A stretch of 51,750 bases of DNA from Burkholderiales bacterium UBA954 (GTDB lineage Bacteria; Pseudomonadota; Gammaproteobacteria; Burkholderiales; Burkholderiaceae_A). The notes beneath the pieces are model-generated. The model was given only the letters and a program-made list of their open reading frames with translations, ran no database searches and was not told the DNA's origin. The translations under genes and the position numbers were made by a program. This document shows positions 26,395 to 34,769 of the stretch, piece by piece; position 1 is the first letter of the stretch; each line of letters begins with the position of its first letter. The stretch spans positions 1-51,750 of the forward strand of contig DBCQ01000032.1 in NCBI GenBank assembly GCA_002293155.1. Reading direction: 5' to 3'.

Positions 26395-27864
26395 ATGAAA
26401 CCCGCTGATACCGCCATTGCCTCTCTCGCGACTGCGCAGTCTCTGCTGCTTGAGCCCTATGGCCTAAATGAGCAACACCTTCACCGCGCACTGAGAGACA
26501 TTTTTCAGCATCGGGTGGATTACGCAGACCTCTACTTTCAATACACCCGCTCGGAGGCTTGGAGCCTTGATGAGGGGATCGTTAAAAGCGGAAGTTTTTC
26601 AATTGATCAAGGCGTTGGTGTTCGGGCGGTCAGCGGGGAGAAAACGGCTTTCGCGTATTCGGATGTGTTGAGCCCCGAGGCCTTGCAGGAGGCCGCGATC
26701 ACAACGCGGGCCATTGCGAGGGCGGGGCAATCCACACGAAAAAAGCTTGTTACCGCCCCCGCGTTATCGATACCGCCGAAGGTGCTCTACGGCGATCGCG
26801 ATCCCTTGGCTGCATTAACAGCCCAAGAGAAGGTGGACTTGCTCGGCCGTGTTGAAACAATGGCTCGGGCGAAAGATCCCAGAGTGATCCAGGTCATGGC
26901 GTCTCTTGCGGGTGAGTACGACGTGGTGATGGTCCTGCGGAGTGATGGTGTGATGGCGGCCGACATCCGACCCTTGGTTCGGCTCTCGGTAACCGTGATT
27001 GCGGAGCAGGGAGGTCGGCGAGAGCAGGGTTCAAGTGGCGGTGGTGGTCGACAAGACCTCTCGATGTTCTCCGATGATCTGATTCGGCACTATGTTGATG
27101 AGGCCGTCCGACAAGCATTAATCAATCTTGAATCCCGACCCGCGCCTGCCGGCTCGATGGCCGTTGTCCTTGGGCCCGGCTGGCCTGGCGTTCTCTTGCA
27201 TGAGGCCATTGGTCATGGTCTCGAGGGCGACTTTAACCGCAAGGGGTCCTCTGCATTTGCGGGAAGAATCGGACAGCAGGTCGCCGCTAAGGGAGTTACG
27301 GTTGTCGATGACGGCACACTTGCCGATCGCCGTGGATCGCTTAACGTGGATGACGAAGGCCATGCGACCCAATGCAATGTGTTAATCGAGGATGGCGTTT
27401 TGAGGGGCTACATCCAAGACTCATTGAATGCGAGGCTCATGAAAGTGCCGCCAACGGGCAACGGTCGGCGTGAGTCTTATGCCCATCTCCCGATGCCAAG
27501 AATGACCAATACCTACATGCTCTCGGGCAAGGAGGATCCGCAGGCGATTGTCGCATCGTTAGATCGTGGGCTCTATGCGGTGAACTTTGGCGGCGGGCAG
27601 GTCGACATCACAAGCGGAAAGTTTGTGTTTTCGGCTTCTGAGGCCTATTGGGTTGAGAACGGAAAGATTCAATATCCCGTTAAAGGCGCGACCATTATCG
27701 GCAATGGACCAGACGCGCTCACCCGGGTGACGATGATCGGAAACGATTTGGCGCTCGATTCGGGGGTGGGGACCTGCGGCAAAGAAGGCCAGAGCGTCCC
27801 CGTAGGCGTTGGCCAGCCAACGCTGCGAATCGAGTCGCTCACCGTCGGGGGGACCGCAGGCTAA
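26395..27864 (+). CDS. tldD: Metalloprotease TldD
   Basis: TldD is half of the TldD/TldE heterodimeric zinc protease, which trims peptides such as microcin B17 precursor and degrades CcdA in E. coli. The zinc motif HEAIGHGLEGD is present, as are the family's N-terminal DYADLYFQYTRSE and C-terminal GVGTCGKEGQSVPVG. Length 489 against about 481 usual. The partner gene (tldE/pmbA) is not in this window. It is 14 bp after the nitrilase gene and 9 bp before aroG. Confidence 0.93.
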   Translation: MKPADTAIASLATAQSLLLEPYGLNEQHLHRALRDIFQHRVDYADLYFQYTRSEAWSLDEGIVKSGSFSIDQGVGVRAVSGEKTAFAYSDVLSPEALQEAAITTRAIARAGQSTRKKLVTAPALSIPPKVLYGDRDPLAALTAQEKVDLLGRVETMARAKDPRVIQVMASLAGEYDVVMVLRSDGVMAADIRPLVRLSVTVIAEQGGRREQGSSGGGGRQDLSMFSDDLIRHYVDEAVRQALINLESRPAPAGSMAVVLGPGWPGVLLHEAIGHGLEGDFNRKGSSAFAGRIGQQVAAKGVTVVDDGTLADRRGSLNVDDEGHATQCNVLIEDGVLRGYIQDSLNARLMKVPPTGNGRRESYAHLPMPRMTNTYMLSGKEDPQAIVASLDRGLYAVNFGGGQVDITSGKFVFSASEAYWVENGKIQYPVKGATIIGNGPDALTRVTMIGNDLALDSGVGTCGKEGQSVPVGVGQPTLRIESLTVGGTAG

Positions 27865-27867
27865 AAT
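27862..27867 (+). promoter_or_regulatory. Putative -10 box 6 nt before the aroG ATG
   Basis: TAAAAT, which includes the tldD stop codon, is one mismatch from the -10 consensus. It ends 6 nt before the aroG start, where no Shine-Dalgarno is seen. It could drive a leaderless aroG transcript; otherwise aroG is simply read through from tldD. Confidence 0.35.
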
Positions 27868-27873
27868 AACGGG

Positions 27874-28968
27874 ATGGAACCCAAAGCACAGAAAAAATCC
27901 CTCTCCCAGACCGACGACCTGCGAATTCGCGAGATTAAAGAGCTCGCGCCGCCCTCGCAGGTCATTCGCGATTTTCCAATCTCAGCCTCTGCAGCAGAGG
28001 TTGTGAGCGCCACCCGCCAGGCGATACACCGAATTATTCATGAGATGGATGATCGGCTATTGGTGATTATCGGCCCGTGTTCGATTCACGACCCTAAGGC
28101 CGCCCTCGAATACGCAACGCGACTAGCCGCGCAGCGACAGCATTACGCGCAGGATCTCGAGATTGTAATGCGGGTGTATTTTGAAAAGCCTCGTACAACC
28201 GTCGGCTGGAAAGGTCTGATTAACGATCCCGCGTTGGACAACAGTTTTGATATTAATCGTGGGCTCAAGACTGCACGGCAGGTGTTGCTCAATATTAATG
28301 AGCTCGGTCTGCCCGCGGGAACCGAATTCCTAGACATGATCTCGCCCCAGTACATTGCTGATCTCGTCTCATGGGGTGCAATCGGAGCCCGGACAACAGA
28401 GTCGCAGGTGCATCGAGAGTTGGCATCAGGCTTGTCTTGCCCTGTTGGTTTTAAAAATGGTACTGACGGTAATCTGCGGATTGCCCTCGATGCCATCAAA
28501 GCCGCCGCCCATCCCCATCACTTCTTATCGGTGACCAAAGGCGGGGTCTCGGCAATCGTATCGACAGGTGGAAATGAGGATTGCCACGTGATTTTGCGTG
28601 GCGGTAAGGCGCCTAACTATGATGCGGCAAGTGTTGAGGCCGCCTGCAAGGAGTCGACGACCGCCAATATAGCCTGCAGGCTCATGGTGGATATGAGCCA
28701 CGCGAACAGTAGTAAGAAGCCAGAAAATCAGTTGCCTGTATCGCAGAACATTGCGGCGCAGGTAGCAGGTGGTGAGCAGAGAATTTTTGGCGTAATGGTC
28801 GAGAGCCATCTCGTGGGAGGGCGGCAAGACTTAGTGCCCGGCCAGCCCCTTACCTATGGGCAAAGCATCACGGATGGCTGCATCGATTGGGACCAGAGCC
28901 TACAAATACTTGAAACCCTTGCTAACTCCGTTCGTGCGCGTCGTCTGGCACTAGCTGATACCGCCTGA
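27874..28968 (+). CDS. aroG: 3-deoxy-7-phosphoheptulonate synthase, class I (AroG-type)
   Basis: First enzyme of the shikimate pathway, condensing phosphoenolpyruvate and erythrose 4-phosphate. It closely follows E. coli AroG along its length: DDLRIREIKELAPP at the start, IGPCSIHDPKAALEYATRL, RVYFEKPRTTVGWKGLINDP, GARTTESQVHRELASGLSCP and GVMVESHLVGG. The N-terminal feedback region is present, so inhibition by an aromatic amino acid is expected; which one cannot be read with confidence. Its 3' end overlaps the convergent adenosyltransferase gene by 18 bp. Confidence 0.94.
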   Translation: MEPKAQKKSLSQTDDLRIREIKELAPPSQVIRDFPISASAAEVVSATRQAIHRIIHEMDDRLLVIIGPCSIHDPKAALEYATRLAAQRQHYAQDLEIVMRVYFEKPRTTVGWKGLINDPALDNSFDINRGLKTARQVLLNINELGLPAGTEFLDMISPQYIADLVSWGAIGARTTESQVHRELASGLSCPVGFKNGTDGNLRIALDAIKAAAHPHHFLSVTKGGVSAIVSTGGNEDCHVILRGGKAPNYDAASVEAACKESTTANIACRLMVDMSHANSSKKPENQLPVSQNIAAQVAGGEQRIFGVMVESHLVGGRQDLVPGQPLTYGQSITDGCIDWDQSLQILETLANSVRARRLALADTA

Positions 28969-29523
28969 TCGGTCGCGCCTCCAGAGTACGTCGGCTCCAG
29001 GTCCGCCGCATTCCGCAGAGCGGTTTAGTGTGCGGGCCAAAATAAAAAGCAGATCGGATAATCGGTTGAGGTAGTAGCCGATCTCATCGCGTATCGGTGC
29101 CCGGGCCCGGAGGTGAATCAGGCTGCGTTCTGCCCGCCGCGCCACCGTGCGACAGATATGGGCGAGAGCCGACGCGCGACAACCGCCCGGCAATATGAAT
29201 TCTTGCAGACGGGGAAGGTGCTGATTCCAGGCCTCAATCTCTGCGTCGAGGGCTTCGACCCGGGACATCGGGAGCAGGGCATAGCCAGGTATCGAGAGTT
29301 CTCCGCCGATATCAAATAAATCGTGTTGAATATCGATCAACCTGTCGTGTATCGATCGCGGCATGGGCTCGGCCAGAAGCACCCCGATGGCGCTGTTGAG
29401 TTCGTCGATATCGCCCATCGCACAGATGCGGGCATCTGTTTTTGAGACACGGGATCCATCACCAAGACCCGTGGTGCCGTCATCGCCAGTGCGGGTTGTA
29501 ATTGTAGAGAGTCGATTTGCCAT
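28951..29523 (-). CDS. pduO: Cob(I)alamin adenosyltransferase, PduO type
   Basis: Transfers the adenosyl group of ATP to reduced cobalamin to make coenzyme B12. The N-terminal ATP-binding signature TRTGDDGTTGLGDGSRVSK is intact, as are DELNSAIG and the C-terminal RRAERS and YLNRLSDLLFILAR segments; 190 residues is normal. It is a single-gene unit. On the - strand, TAGAAT ends 7 nt before the ATG (29524-29530 between), with no Shine-Dalgarno. The gene implies that the organism uses or salvages B12; no B12-dependent enzyme is in this window. Confidence 0.92.
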   Translation of the reverse strand: MANRLSTITTRTGDDGTTGLGDGSRVSKTDARICAMGDIDELNSAIGVLLAEPMPRSIHDRLIDIQHDLFDIGGELSIPGYALLPMSRVEALDAEIEAWNQHLPRLQEFILPGGCRASALAHICRTVARRAERSLIHLRARAPIRDEIGYYLNRLSDLLFILARTLNRSAECGGPGADVLWRRDRSGGIS

Positions 29524-29530
29524 TTAAAAA

Positions 29531-29536
29531 ATTCTA
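29531..29536 (-). promoter_or_regulatory. Putative -10 box 7 nt before the adenosyltransferase ATG
   Basis: Read on the - strand, TAGAAT ends exactly 7 nt before the start codon at 29523. No ribosome-binding site fits in that interval (TTTTTAA), so a leaderless transcript is likely if this is the promoter. No clear -35 was found. Confidence 0.45.
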
Positions 29537-29619
29537 CTCCTAAGGCCTTGGGATTGGCCCGAATTCAGCCTTTCCAGCCCGCCATGTGTGGGCTATCGGC
29601 GATCGGCGATTGATTCCTC

Positions 29620-29625
29620 TACAAT
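29620..29625 (+). promoter_or_regulatory. Putative -10 box for glcDEF
   Basis: TACAAT lies 33 nt before the preferred glcD ATG, in the gap between the divergent adenosyltransferase and glcD genes. No good -35 was seen at 16-18 nt. If it is real, transcription starts near 29632, which argues against the TTG start at 29629. Confidence 0.35.
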
Positions 29626-29658
29626 CAGTTGCAACCCCACTTATTCTCCCAACTCTCT

Positions 29659-31182
29659 ATGAACGCGCCACGCGAGCTGCACCTAGGCGAACTCCGCTTC
29701 TCTGACTATACCCAGCCAATGGATAGCGAAAAGCGCAATGCCTTAATTCAGGCGCTATCGGCCATTGTCCCCTCAGCGAGTCTGTTGACGGCGCCTGAAG
29801 CCTTGCGCCCCTATGAGTGTGATGGACTGGCGGGTTACCGGCAGCTTCCCGCGGTGGTTGTCTTGCCAACCGAAGAGTCTCAGGTGGTGGCAATTCTTAA
29901 AGCTGCTCATCGAATGGATGTGCCAGTTGTCGCGCGCGGCGCAGGAACTGGACTCTCGGGGGGGGCGATGCCCCATCGTGGCGGTATTGTGCTGTCGCTA
30001 GCGCGATTTAAAAGCATTCTCTCAATTGATCCCGTATCGAGAACAGCGCGAGTTCAGCCCGGCGTTCGTAACGCTGCAATTTCCGAGGCCGCGGCGCCTT
30101 TTGGTCTGTACTATGCCCCGGATCCCTCCTCACAGATCGCCTGTTCAATCGGCGGTAATGTGGCCGAAAACTCAGGGGGCGTTCATTGCCTTAAATATGG
30201 ATTAACGGTTCATAACGTGCTGCGTGTCCGAGCAATCACTATCGAAGGCGATGTGATTGAGTTGGGCTCAGAGGCATTGGATAGCCCAGGGCTCGATTGT
30301 TTGTCCACCATGGTTGGGTCGGAGGGGATGCTGGCCGTCACCACGGAGGTCACCGTAAGGCTTATCCCGAAGCCACAACTTGCACGTGTCATTATGGCGT
30401 CGTTTGACGACGTCGAGAAATCAGGCGCGGCGGTGGCTAACCTCATCGCAGCGGGCATCATTCCTGCTGGGCTTGAGATGATGGATCAGAAAACGACGGC
30501 CGCTGTCGAAGAGTTTGTACACGCTGGATATGACTTAAATGCGCAGGCCATTCTGCTGTGTGAGTCGGACGGTACCCCTGAAGAGGTTGAAGAAGAAATC
30601 GGTCGTATGAAAGAGGTTCTCGCGCAGAACGGCGCGACGGATATGCGAGTCTCAGAAAGCGAAGACGAACGACTGCGATTTTGGTCGGGAAGAAAGAATG
30701 CATTTCCTGCAGCAGGGCGTGTTGCAGCAGATTACTACTGCATGGATGGCACGATTCCGCGCAGACGACTTGGGGAAATGCTGAAACGCATTTCAGAGAT
30801 GGAGAAAAAATATAACCTTGGGTGCATGAATGTATTTCATGCGGGGGATGGCAACCTACATCCATTAATTCTTTTTGATGTGTCCAATCCCGGAGAGTTT
30901 CACCGTGCGGAGCTATTTGGTGCGGAAATTCTTGAGCTCTGCGTTGAGTTTGGCGGAACCGTGACCGGTGAACATGGTGTCGGAATCGAAAAGATAAACA
31001 GTATGTGCGTGCAGTTCTCCCCTGAGGAGCGCATAGGGTTCTTTGCGGTGAAGCGCGCCTTTGATCCGGTTGGGTTACTCAACCCTGGCAAGGCCATACC
31101 AACCCTATCCCGTTGCGCCGAATATGGTCGTATGCATGTCCACCATGGGGCTCTCAAATTTAAAGAACTCCCGCGCTTTTAA
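29659..31182 (+). CDS. glcD: Glycolate oxidase, FAD subunit GlcD
   Basis: FAD-dependent subunit of the GlcDEF complex, which oxidises glycolate to glyoxylate. The PCMH FAD-binding motif is clear (ARGAGTGLSGGAMPHRGGIV, then IACSIGGNVAENSGG), as is the C-terminal FAD-oxidase domain (VFHAGDGNLHPLILFD; TGEHGVGIEK). From the ATG at 29659 it has 507 residues (E. coli about 499). A TTG at 29629 would add ten residues but overlaps the likely transcription start. glcE follows after 6 bp, then glcF. Confidence 0.92.
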   Translation: MNAPRELHLGELRFSDYTQPMDSEKRNALIQALSAIVPSASLLTAPEALRPYECDGLAGYRQLPAVVVLPTEESQVVAILKAAHRMDVPVVARGAGTGLSGGAMPHRGGIVLSLARFKSILSIDPVSRTARVQPGVRNAAISEAAAPFGLYYAPDPSSQIACSIGGNVAENSGGVHCLKYGLTVHNVLRVRAITIEGDVIELGSEALDSPGLDCLSTMVGSEGMLAVTTEVTVRLIPKPQLARVIMASFDDVEKSGAAVANLIAAGIIPAGLEMMDQKTTAAVEEFVHAGYDLNAQAILLCESDGTPEEVEEEIGRMKEVLAQNGATDMRVSESEDERLRFWSGRKNAFPAAGRVAADYYCMDGTIPRRRLGEMLKRISEMEKKYNLGCMNVFHAGDGNLHPLILFDVSNPGEFHRAELFGAEILELCVEFGGTVTGEHGVGIEKINSMCVQFSPEERIGFFAVKRAFDPVGLLNPGKAIPTLSRCAEYGRMHVHHGALKFKELPRF

Positions 31183-31188
31183 CTGCCC

Positions 31189-32310
31189 ATGGAACCGACA
31201 GTGCCTCCGCAGACCGATTGGCTTGCCCAGTCCGTAGAGATGATTCGCGAGGCAAAAGCGACGGGTCAATCACTGCGGTTTGAGGGTTTTGGGTCGAAGA
31301 ATTTCTATGGCCAGCCCCCCAATCCTGCCTCTCGGCTCCTCTCCACGCGCGCATACTCGGGGATCGTGGATTACGACCCAACCGAATTGGTGGTTGTGGT
31401 GAAATCGGGCACGCCGATAACCGAACTTGAGTCGGTTCTGTCGCAGTCGGGGCAGATGTTGGCCTTTGAGCCTCCGCGATTTGGCGGGCTTGGGTCGGCT
31501 GGTGGAATGATCGCCACGGGGCTGTCCGGGCCGCGACGGCTTAGCGCAGGGGCAGCGAAAGATTTCATCTTGGGAATCACTATGGTCGACACCCAATGCG
31601 TGCAGTTACGGTTCGGTGGCACGGTGATGAAGAACGTCGCCGGCTATGACTTGTCTCGGTTAAACACTGGCGCAATGGGAATATTAGGCCTGTTGGTAGA
31701 CCTCTCGTTGAAGGTTCTTCCAAAACCGCCCGCAGAGGAAACCATCGAATTCGAGGTGAGTGCCGATGAGTCAATCGATTGGGTGAATGCCTGGGGTGGT
31801 AAGCCGTATCCGATCTCTGCAACATGTTGGATTTCTGGCCGTTTATTTGTTCGATTATCGGGGGCATTTGCGGCTGTACGCGCGGCAAAAGAAAAGCTGG
31901 GCGGGCAGTTGCTCTCCGATTCAAAAGCCAATCCTTTCTGGGTGCGCATACGAGACCACTCGGACGGTTTCTTTTCTCTCGACTCGGATGATCCAGAAAC
32001 AGCACTCTGGCGAATCTCGGTGCCGACTGCATCGGCACATATTACTGGCCTAATGGATGCGCAGTGCATCGAGTGGGGAGGCGGTTTGCGTTGGATAAAA
32101 ACAAGTGCGCCTGCCCAACAGATTCGTGAGATCGCCCGGGCTCTTGGCGGGCACGCAACCTTATTTCGAACGGTGCATCCTGAGATGCGAGCCAGGATTG
32201 GTGCGTTTTCGGAGATTTCGCCTGCGATCATGAAAATTCATCAACGCCTCAAGCAAGAACTCGACCCCAACTCGATTTTCAATCCCGGCCGCCTAATCGC
32301 TGGCCTCTGA
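31189..32310 (+). CDS. glcE: Glycolate oxidase, FAD-binding subunit GlcE
   Basis: Second FAD-binding subunit of glycolate oxidase, shorter than GlcD. It has a PCMH-type domain (LRFEGFGSKNFYG, then FGGLGSAGGMIATGLSGPRR and FGGTVMKNVAGYD) and a C-terminal end typical of the family (LKQELDPNSIFNPGRL). Its 373 residues fit GlcE (about 350). The start is 6 bp after glcD, so the two are translated from one mRNA. Confidence 0.92.
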   Translation: MEPTVPPQTDWLAQSVEMIREAKATGQSLRFEGFGSKNFYGQPPNPASRLLSTRAYSGIVDYDPTELVVVVKSGTPITELESVLSQSGQMLAFEPPRFGGLGSAGGMIATGLSGPRRLSAGAAKDFILGITMVDTQCVQLRFGGTVMKNVAGYDLSRLNTGAMGILGLLVDLSLKVLPKPPAEETIEFEVSADESIDWVNAWGGKPYPISATCWISGRLFVRLSGAFAAVRAAKEKLGGQLLSDSKANPFWVRIRDHSDGFFSLDSDDPETALWRISVPTASAHITGLMDAQCIEWGGGLRWIKTSAPAQQIREIARALGGHATLFRTVHPEMRARIGAFSEISPAIMKIHQRLKQELDPNSIFNPGRLIAGL

Positions 32311-32345
32311 GCCCGATTTTTTAATCAAACTGCGCTAGAGAGTTT

Positions 32346-33587
32346 ATGGAAACCACCCTTGCACCTGAATTCGCAAACACCTCGCGAGGGCTTGCTGCGC
32401 AGGAGATTCTCAGGCGCTGCGTCCACTGTGGTTTTTGTACGGCAACCTGCCCCACCTATCAGATTCTCGGTGATGAACGAGATGGGCCGCGCGGTCGAAT
32501 TTATATGATCAAACAGATGGTGGAGGGTGCTCAGGTCACACGGGAGACCCAGATTCATCTTGATCGCTGCCTCACCTGCAGAAACTGCGAAACCACCTGC
32601 CCCTCGGGGGTGGCCTATGGCCAATTGGTCGATATTGGTCGAACGATGATTGAAGAGCGTATCTCGCGGCCCTGGGGTGAGCGCCTGTTGCGCCAAGCAC
32701 TCAAAGTGGGATTGACGTCGCCTGTTTTTGCGCCAGCCATGCGACTTGGTCAGGCCCTGCGCGGTGTTTTACCTGCGACGCTACGGGCGAAAGTGCCGCA
32801 GTTTCGGCCGCCGGGACCGATTCCGACCCGACAGCACGCACGATCTGTCATTTTGCTTAAGGGGTGCGTGCAGCCTGCCATGCTTCCCGGTATTGACGCG
32901 GCAACACGGCGTGTACTGGATACGCTCGGCGTCTCCTCAGTTCAGATTCCGGGGTCGGGTTGCTGTGGTGCGATCAAAACGCATCTTGCAGACCCCGCCG
33001 GCGGGGCGCAGGACGCTCGGCGCAATATTGATGCCTGGTGGCCTGAAATCGATGCCGGCCGTTGTGAGGCGATCGTGGTCAATGCGAGTGGCTGCGCAGT
33101 GATGGTGAAAGAGTATGGGCATTTGTTAGCAGATGATCCGCATTACGCAGAGAAGGCAAGACGTATCAGCAGCCTCGCAAAAGATCCGATCGAATTTCTA
33201 GAGTCCTTGCTACCCGAGTTGCAGGCGGTTGTTCAGCAACATCGATCAGAGGTCCCGGCTGACCGGGTTGCGTTCCACCCTCCCTGCACACTTCAGCATG
33301 GCTTAAAGATTCGTGGTGCGGTTGAAGCCCTCCTTAGCGCGCTGGGGGCAAAGCTCGTACCCGTCGCGGATAGCCATTTGTGCTGTGGATCGGCGGGCAC
33401 CTACTCGGTATTGCAGCCGGCCCTCTCTTGCGAATTGAAACTGCGCAAACTCGATGCCCTGGGTGAGCATCGACCCGACATTATTTTGTCAGCTAACGTT
33501 GGTTGTATTACGCATTTGCAGTCAGGAACGCAGACGCCGGTTCGTCACTGGCTCGAGTGGGTCGATATGCAACTGCAATCGACTTAG
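32346..33587 (+). CDS. glcF: Glycolate oxidase, iron-sulfur subunit GlcF
   Basis: Electron-transfer subunit with two [4Fe-4S] motifs, CVHCGFCTATCP and CLTCRNCETTCP, and two CCG-type cysteine-rich domains (GSGCCGAIKTH and HLCCGSAGTYS) as in GlcF and heterodisulfide-reductase-like proteins. 413 residues is normal. It follows glcE by 35 bp and completes glcDEF. Its stop overlaps the convergent anmK stop by 4 bp. No glycolate transporter or malate synthase is adjacent here. Confidence 0.93.
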   Translation: METTLAPEFANTSRGLAAQEILRRCVHCGFCTATCPTYQILGDERDGPRGRIYMIKQMVEGAQVTRETQIHLDRCLTCRNCETTCPSGVAYGQLVDIGRTMIEERISRPWGERLLRQALKVGLTSPVFAPAMRLGQALRGVLPATLRAKVPQFRPPGPIPTRQHARSVILLKGCVQPAMLPGIDAATRRVLDTLGVSSVQIPGSGCCGAIKTHLADPAGGAQDARRNIDAWWPEIDAGRCEAIVVNASGCAVMVKEYGHLLADDPHYAEKARRISSLAKDPIEFLESLLPELQAVVQQHRSEVPADRVAFHPPCTLQHGLKIRGAVEALLSALGAKLVPVADSHLCCGSAGTYSVLQPALSCELKLRKLDALGEHRPDIILSANVGCITHLQSGTQTPVRHWLEWVDMQLQST

Positions 33588-34765
33588 GCTGGCGTGATCG
33601 TACCGAGAATGCGCTCGCCGATTGCGCCAGTCACGCTTGGCGTGTTGCCCGCTAGGCCATCAATCGTTCGGCTTGCGAGCCAGGCAAACGCTGCGGCCTC
33701 AATCACCTGAGGGTCCCAGCCCAAGACCTTTGTCGATTCAACAGGGATTGCACGCTCGAGGATCGCTGCCAATTCATGTCCAATAGCCTCTAGTAGGTGA
33801 CCATTTCTTGCGCCCCCGCCGCAGACAAGAAGTCGATCGCACTGCCTTTTGCCCCCATCGACCGACCGTTCAAGCCGTTGAATCTCCAGAGCGATACTTC
33901 TCGCCGTGAGATGCAAAAGCGTGGCCTGCACATCATGGGCCTGAAGATTTGCAAACCTAGCCTGCGACAGAAAAGTATTGAGCCAGTTCTCTGAGAATAA
34001 GTCCCGGCCTGTGCTTCTTGGGGGCTCGACAGAGAAAAATGGATCGCTGAGCATCGCGTGCAGAAGTGGTGTGTGGAGATTGCCTGTTGATGCCCACAGG
34101 CCGTTGTTATCGTAGTCATGTCCTTGGTGGCGGCGTATCCAATAATCCAGTAAGAGATTTCCAGGCCCTGTGTCATAGCCGAGTGTCGGCTGCCCGAGCC
34201 AGCTGATATTGGCGATTCCGCCGATATTGATCACAGCCCGATGTTCGCTCTCCGACTGGAAAATTGCCTGATGAAACGCGGGGACTAGGGGCGCCCCCTG
34301 ACCCCCTGCCGCAATATCTCTACTGCGAAAGTCAGACACTACCGTGATGCCAGTAATCTCAGCGATTCGTGCAGGCGAATTCAATTGAATCGAGTACCCC
34401 AGTTGCGGCTGATGCCGAACGGTCTGACCATGGACACCGATCGCATCGATAGCGCGGCGTGAGATGCCGTGGCTGGTGAGTGCCTCGAGAACCGTTCTCG
34501 CGATCGAATCCGAGAAACTATTCGCGATGAGTGCTGCCCGATGGAGTTCGTTTTCTGATGGCGACTGAAGGCTCATGAGCGCGTCGACTAGCGAACGATC
34601 CATTGGCCGTGAGAAAAAATGCGCAAGCTCAAGCGCGGGTCTGACATGGCCGAGTGTGACCTGACTCCCAATTTCCACGATAGCAACATCGATCCCGTCG
34701 AGGCTTGTTCCCGTCATCACACCTGCGAAATAGCGTTTCTTTTCTGAGACTGTTCCTGCGACCAC
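33584..34765 (-). CDS. anmK: Anhydro-N-acetylmuramic acid kinase
   Basis: Peptidoglycan-recycling kinase that opens and phosphorylates 1,6-anhydro-MurNAc to MurNAc 6-phosphate. The N-terminal GVMTGTSLDGIDVAIVEI, the VHGQTVRHQP segment, INIGGIANISWL and the ATP-site VCGGGARNGHL are all family signatures. 393 residues, slightly longer than E. coli (369). It starts 4 bp after the M23 peptidase stop on the same strand, so the two cell-wall genes form one operon divergent from tyrS. Confidence 0.94.
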   Translation of the reverse strand: MVAGTVSEKKRYFAGVMTGTSLDGIDVAIVEIGSQVTLGHVRPALELAHFFSRPMDRSLVDALMSLQSPSENELHRAALIANSFSDSIARTVLEALTSHGISRRAIDAIGVHGQTVRHQPQLGYSIQLNSPARIAEITGITVVSDFRSRDIAAGGQGAPLVPAFHQAIFQSESEHRAVINIGGIANISWLGQPTLGYDTGPGNLLLDYWIRRHQGHDYDNNGLWASTGNLHTPLLHAMLSDPFFSVEPPRSTGRDLFSENWLNTFLSQARFANLQAHDVQATLLHLTARSIALEIQRLERSVDGGKRQCDRLLVCGGGARNGHLLEAIGHELAAILERAIPVESTKVLGWDPQVIEAAAFAWLASRTIDGLAGNTPSVTGAIGERILGTITPA

Positions 34766-34769
34766 GGCG

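Noticed and set aside
4852..31205. Shared 13-nt phrase (gaaccgacagtgc) near 4852 and 31192
   Set aside because: Matches of this length are expected by chance many times in a window of this size, and the contexts differ.
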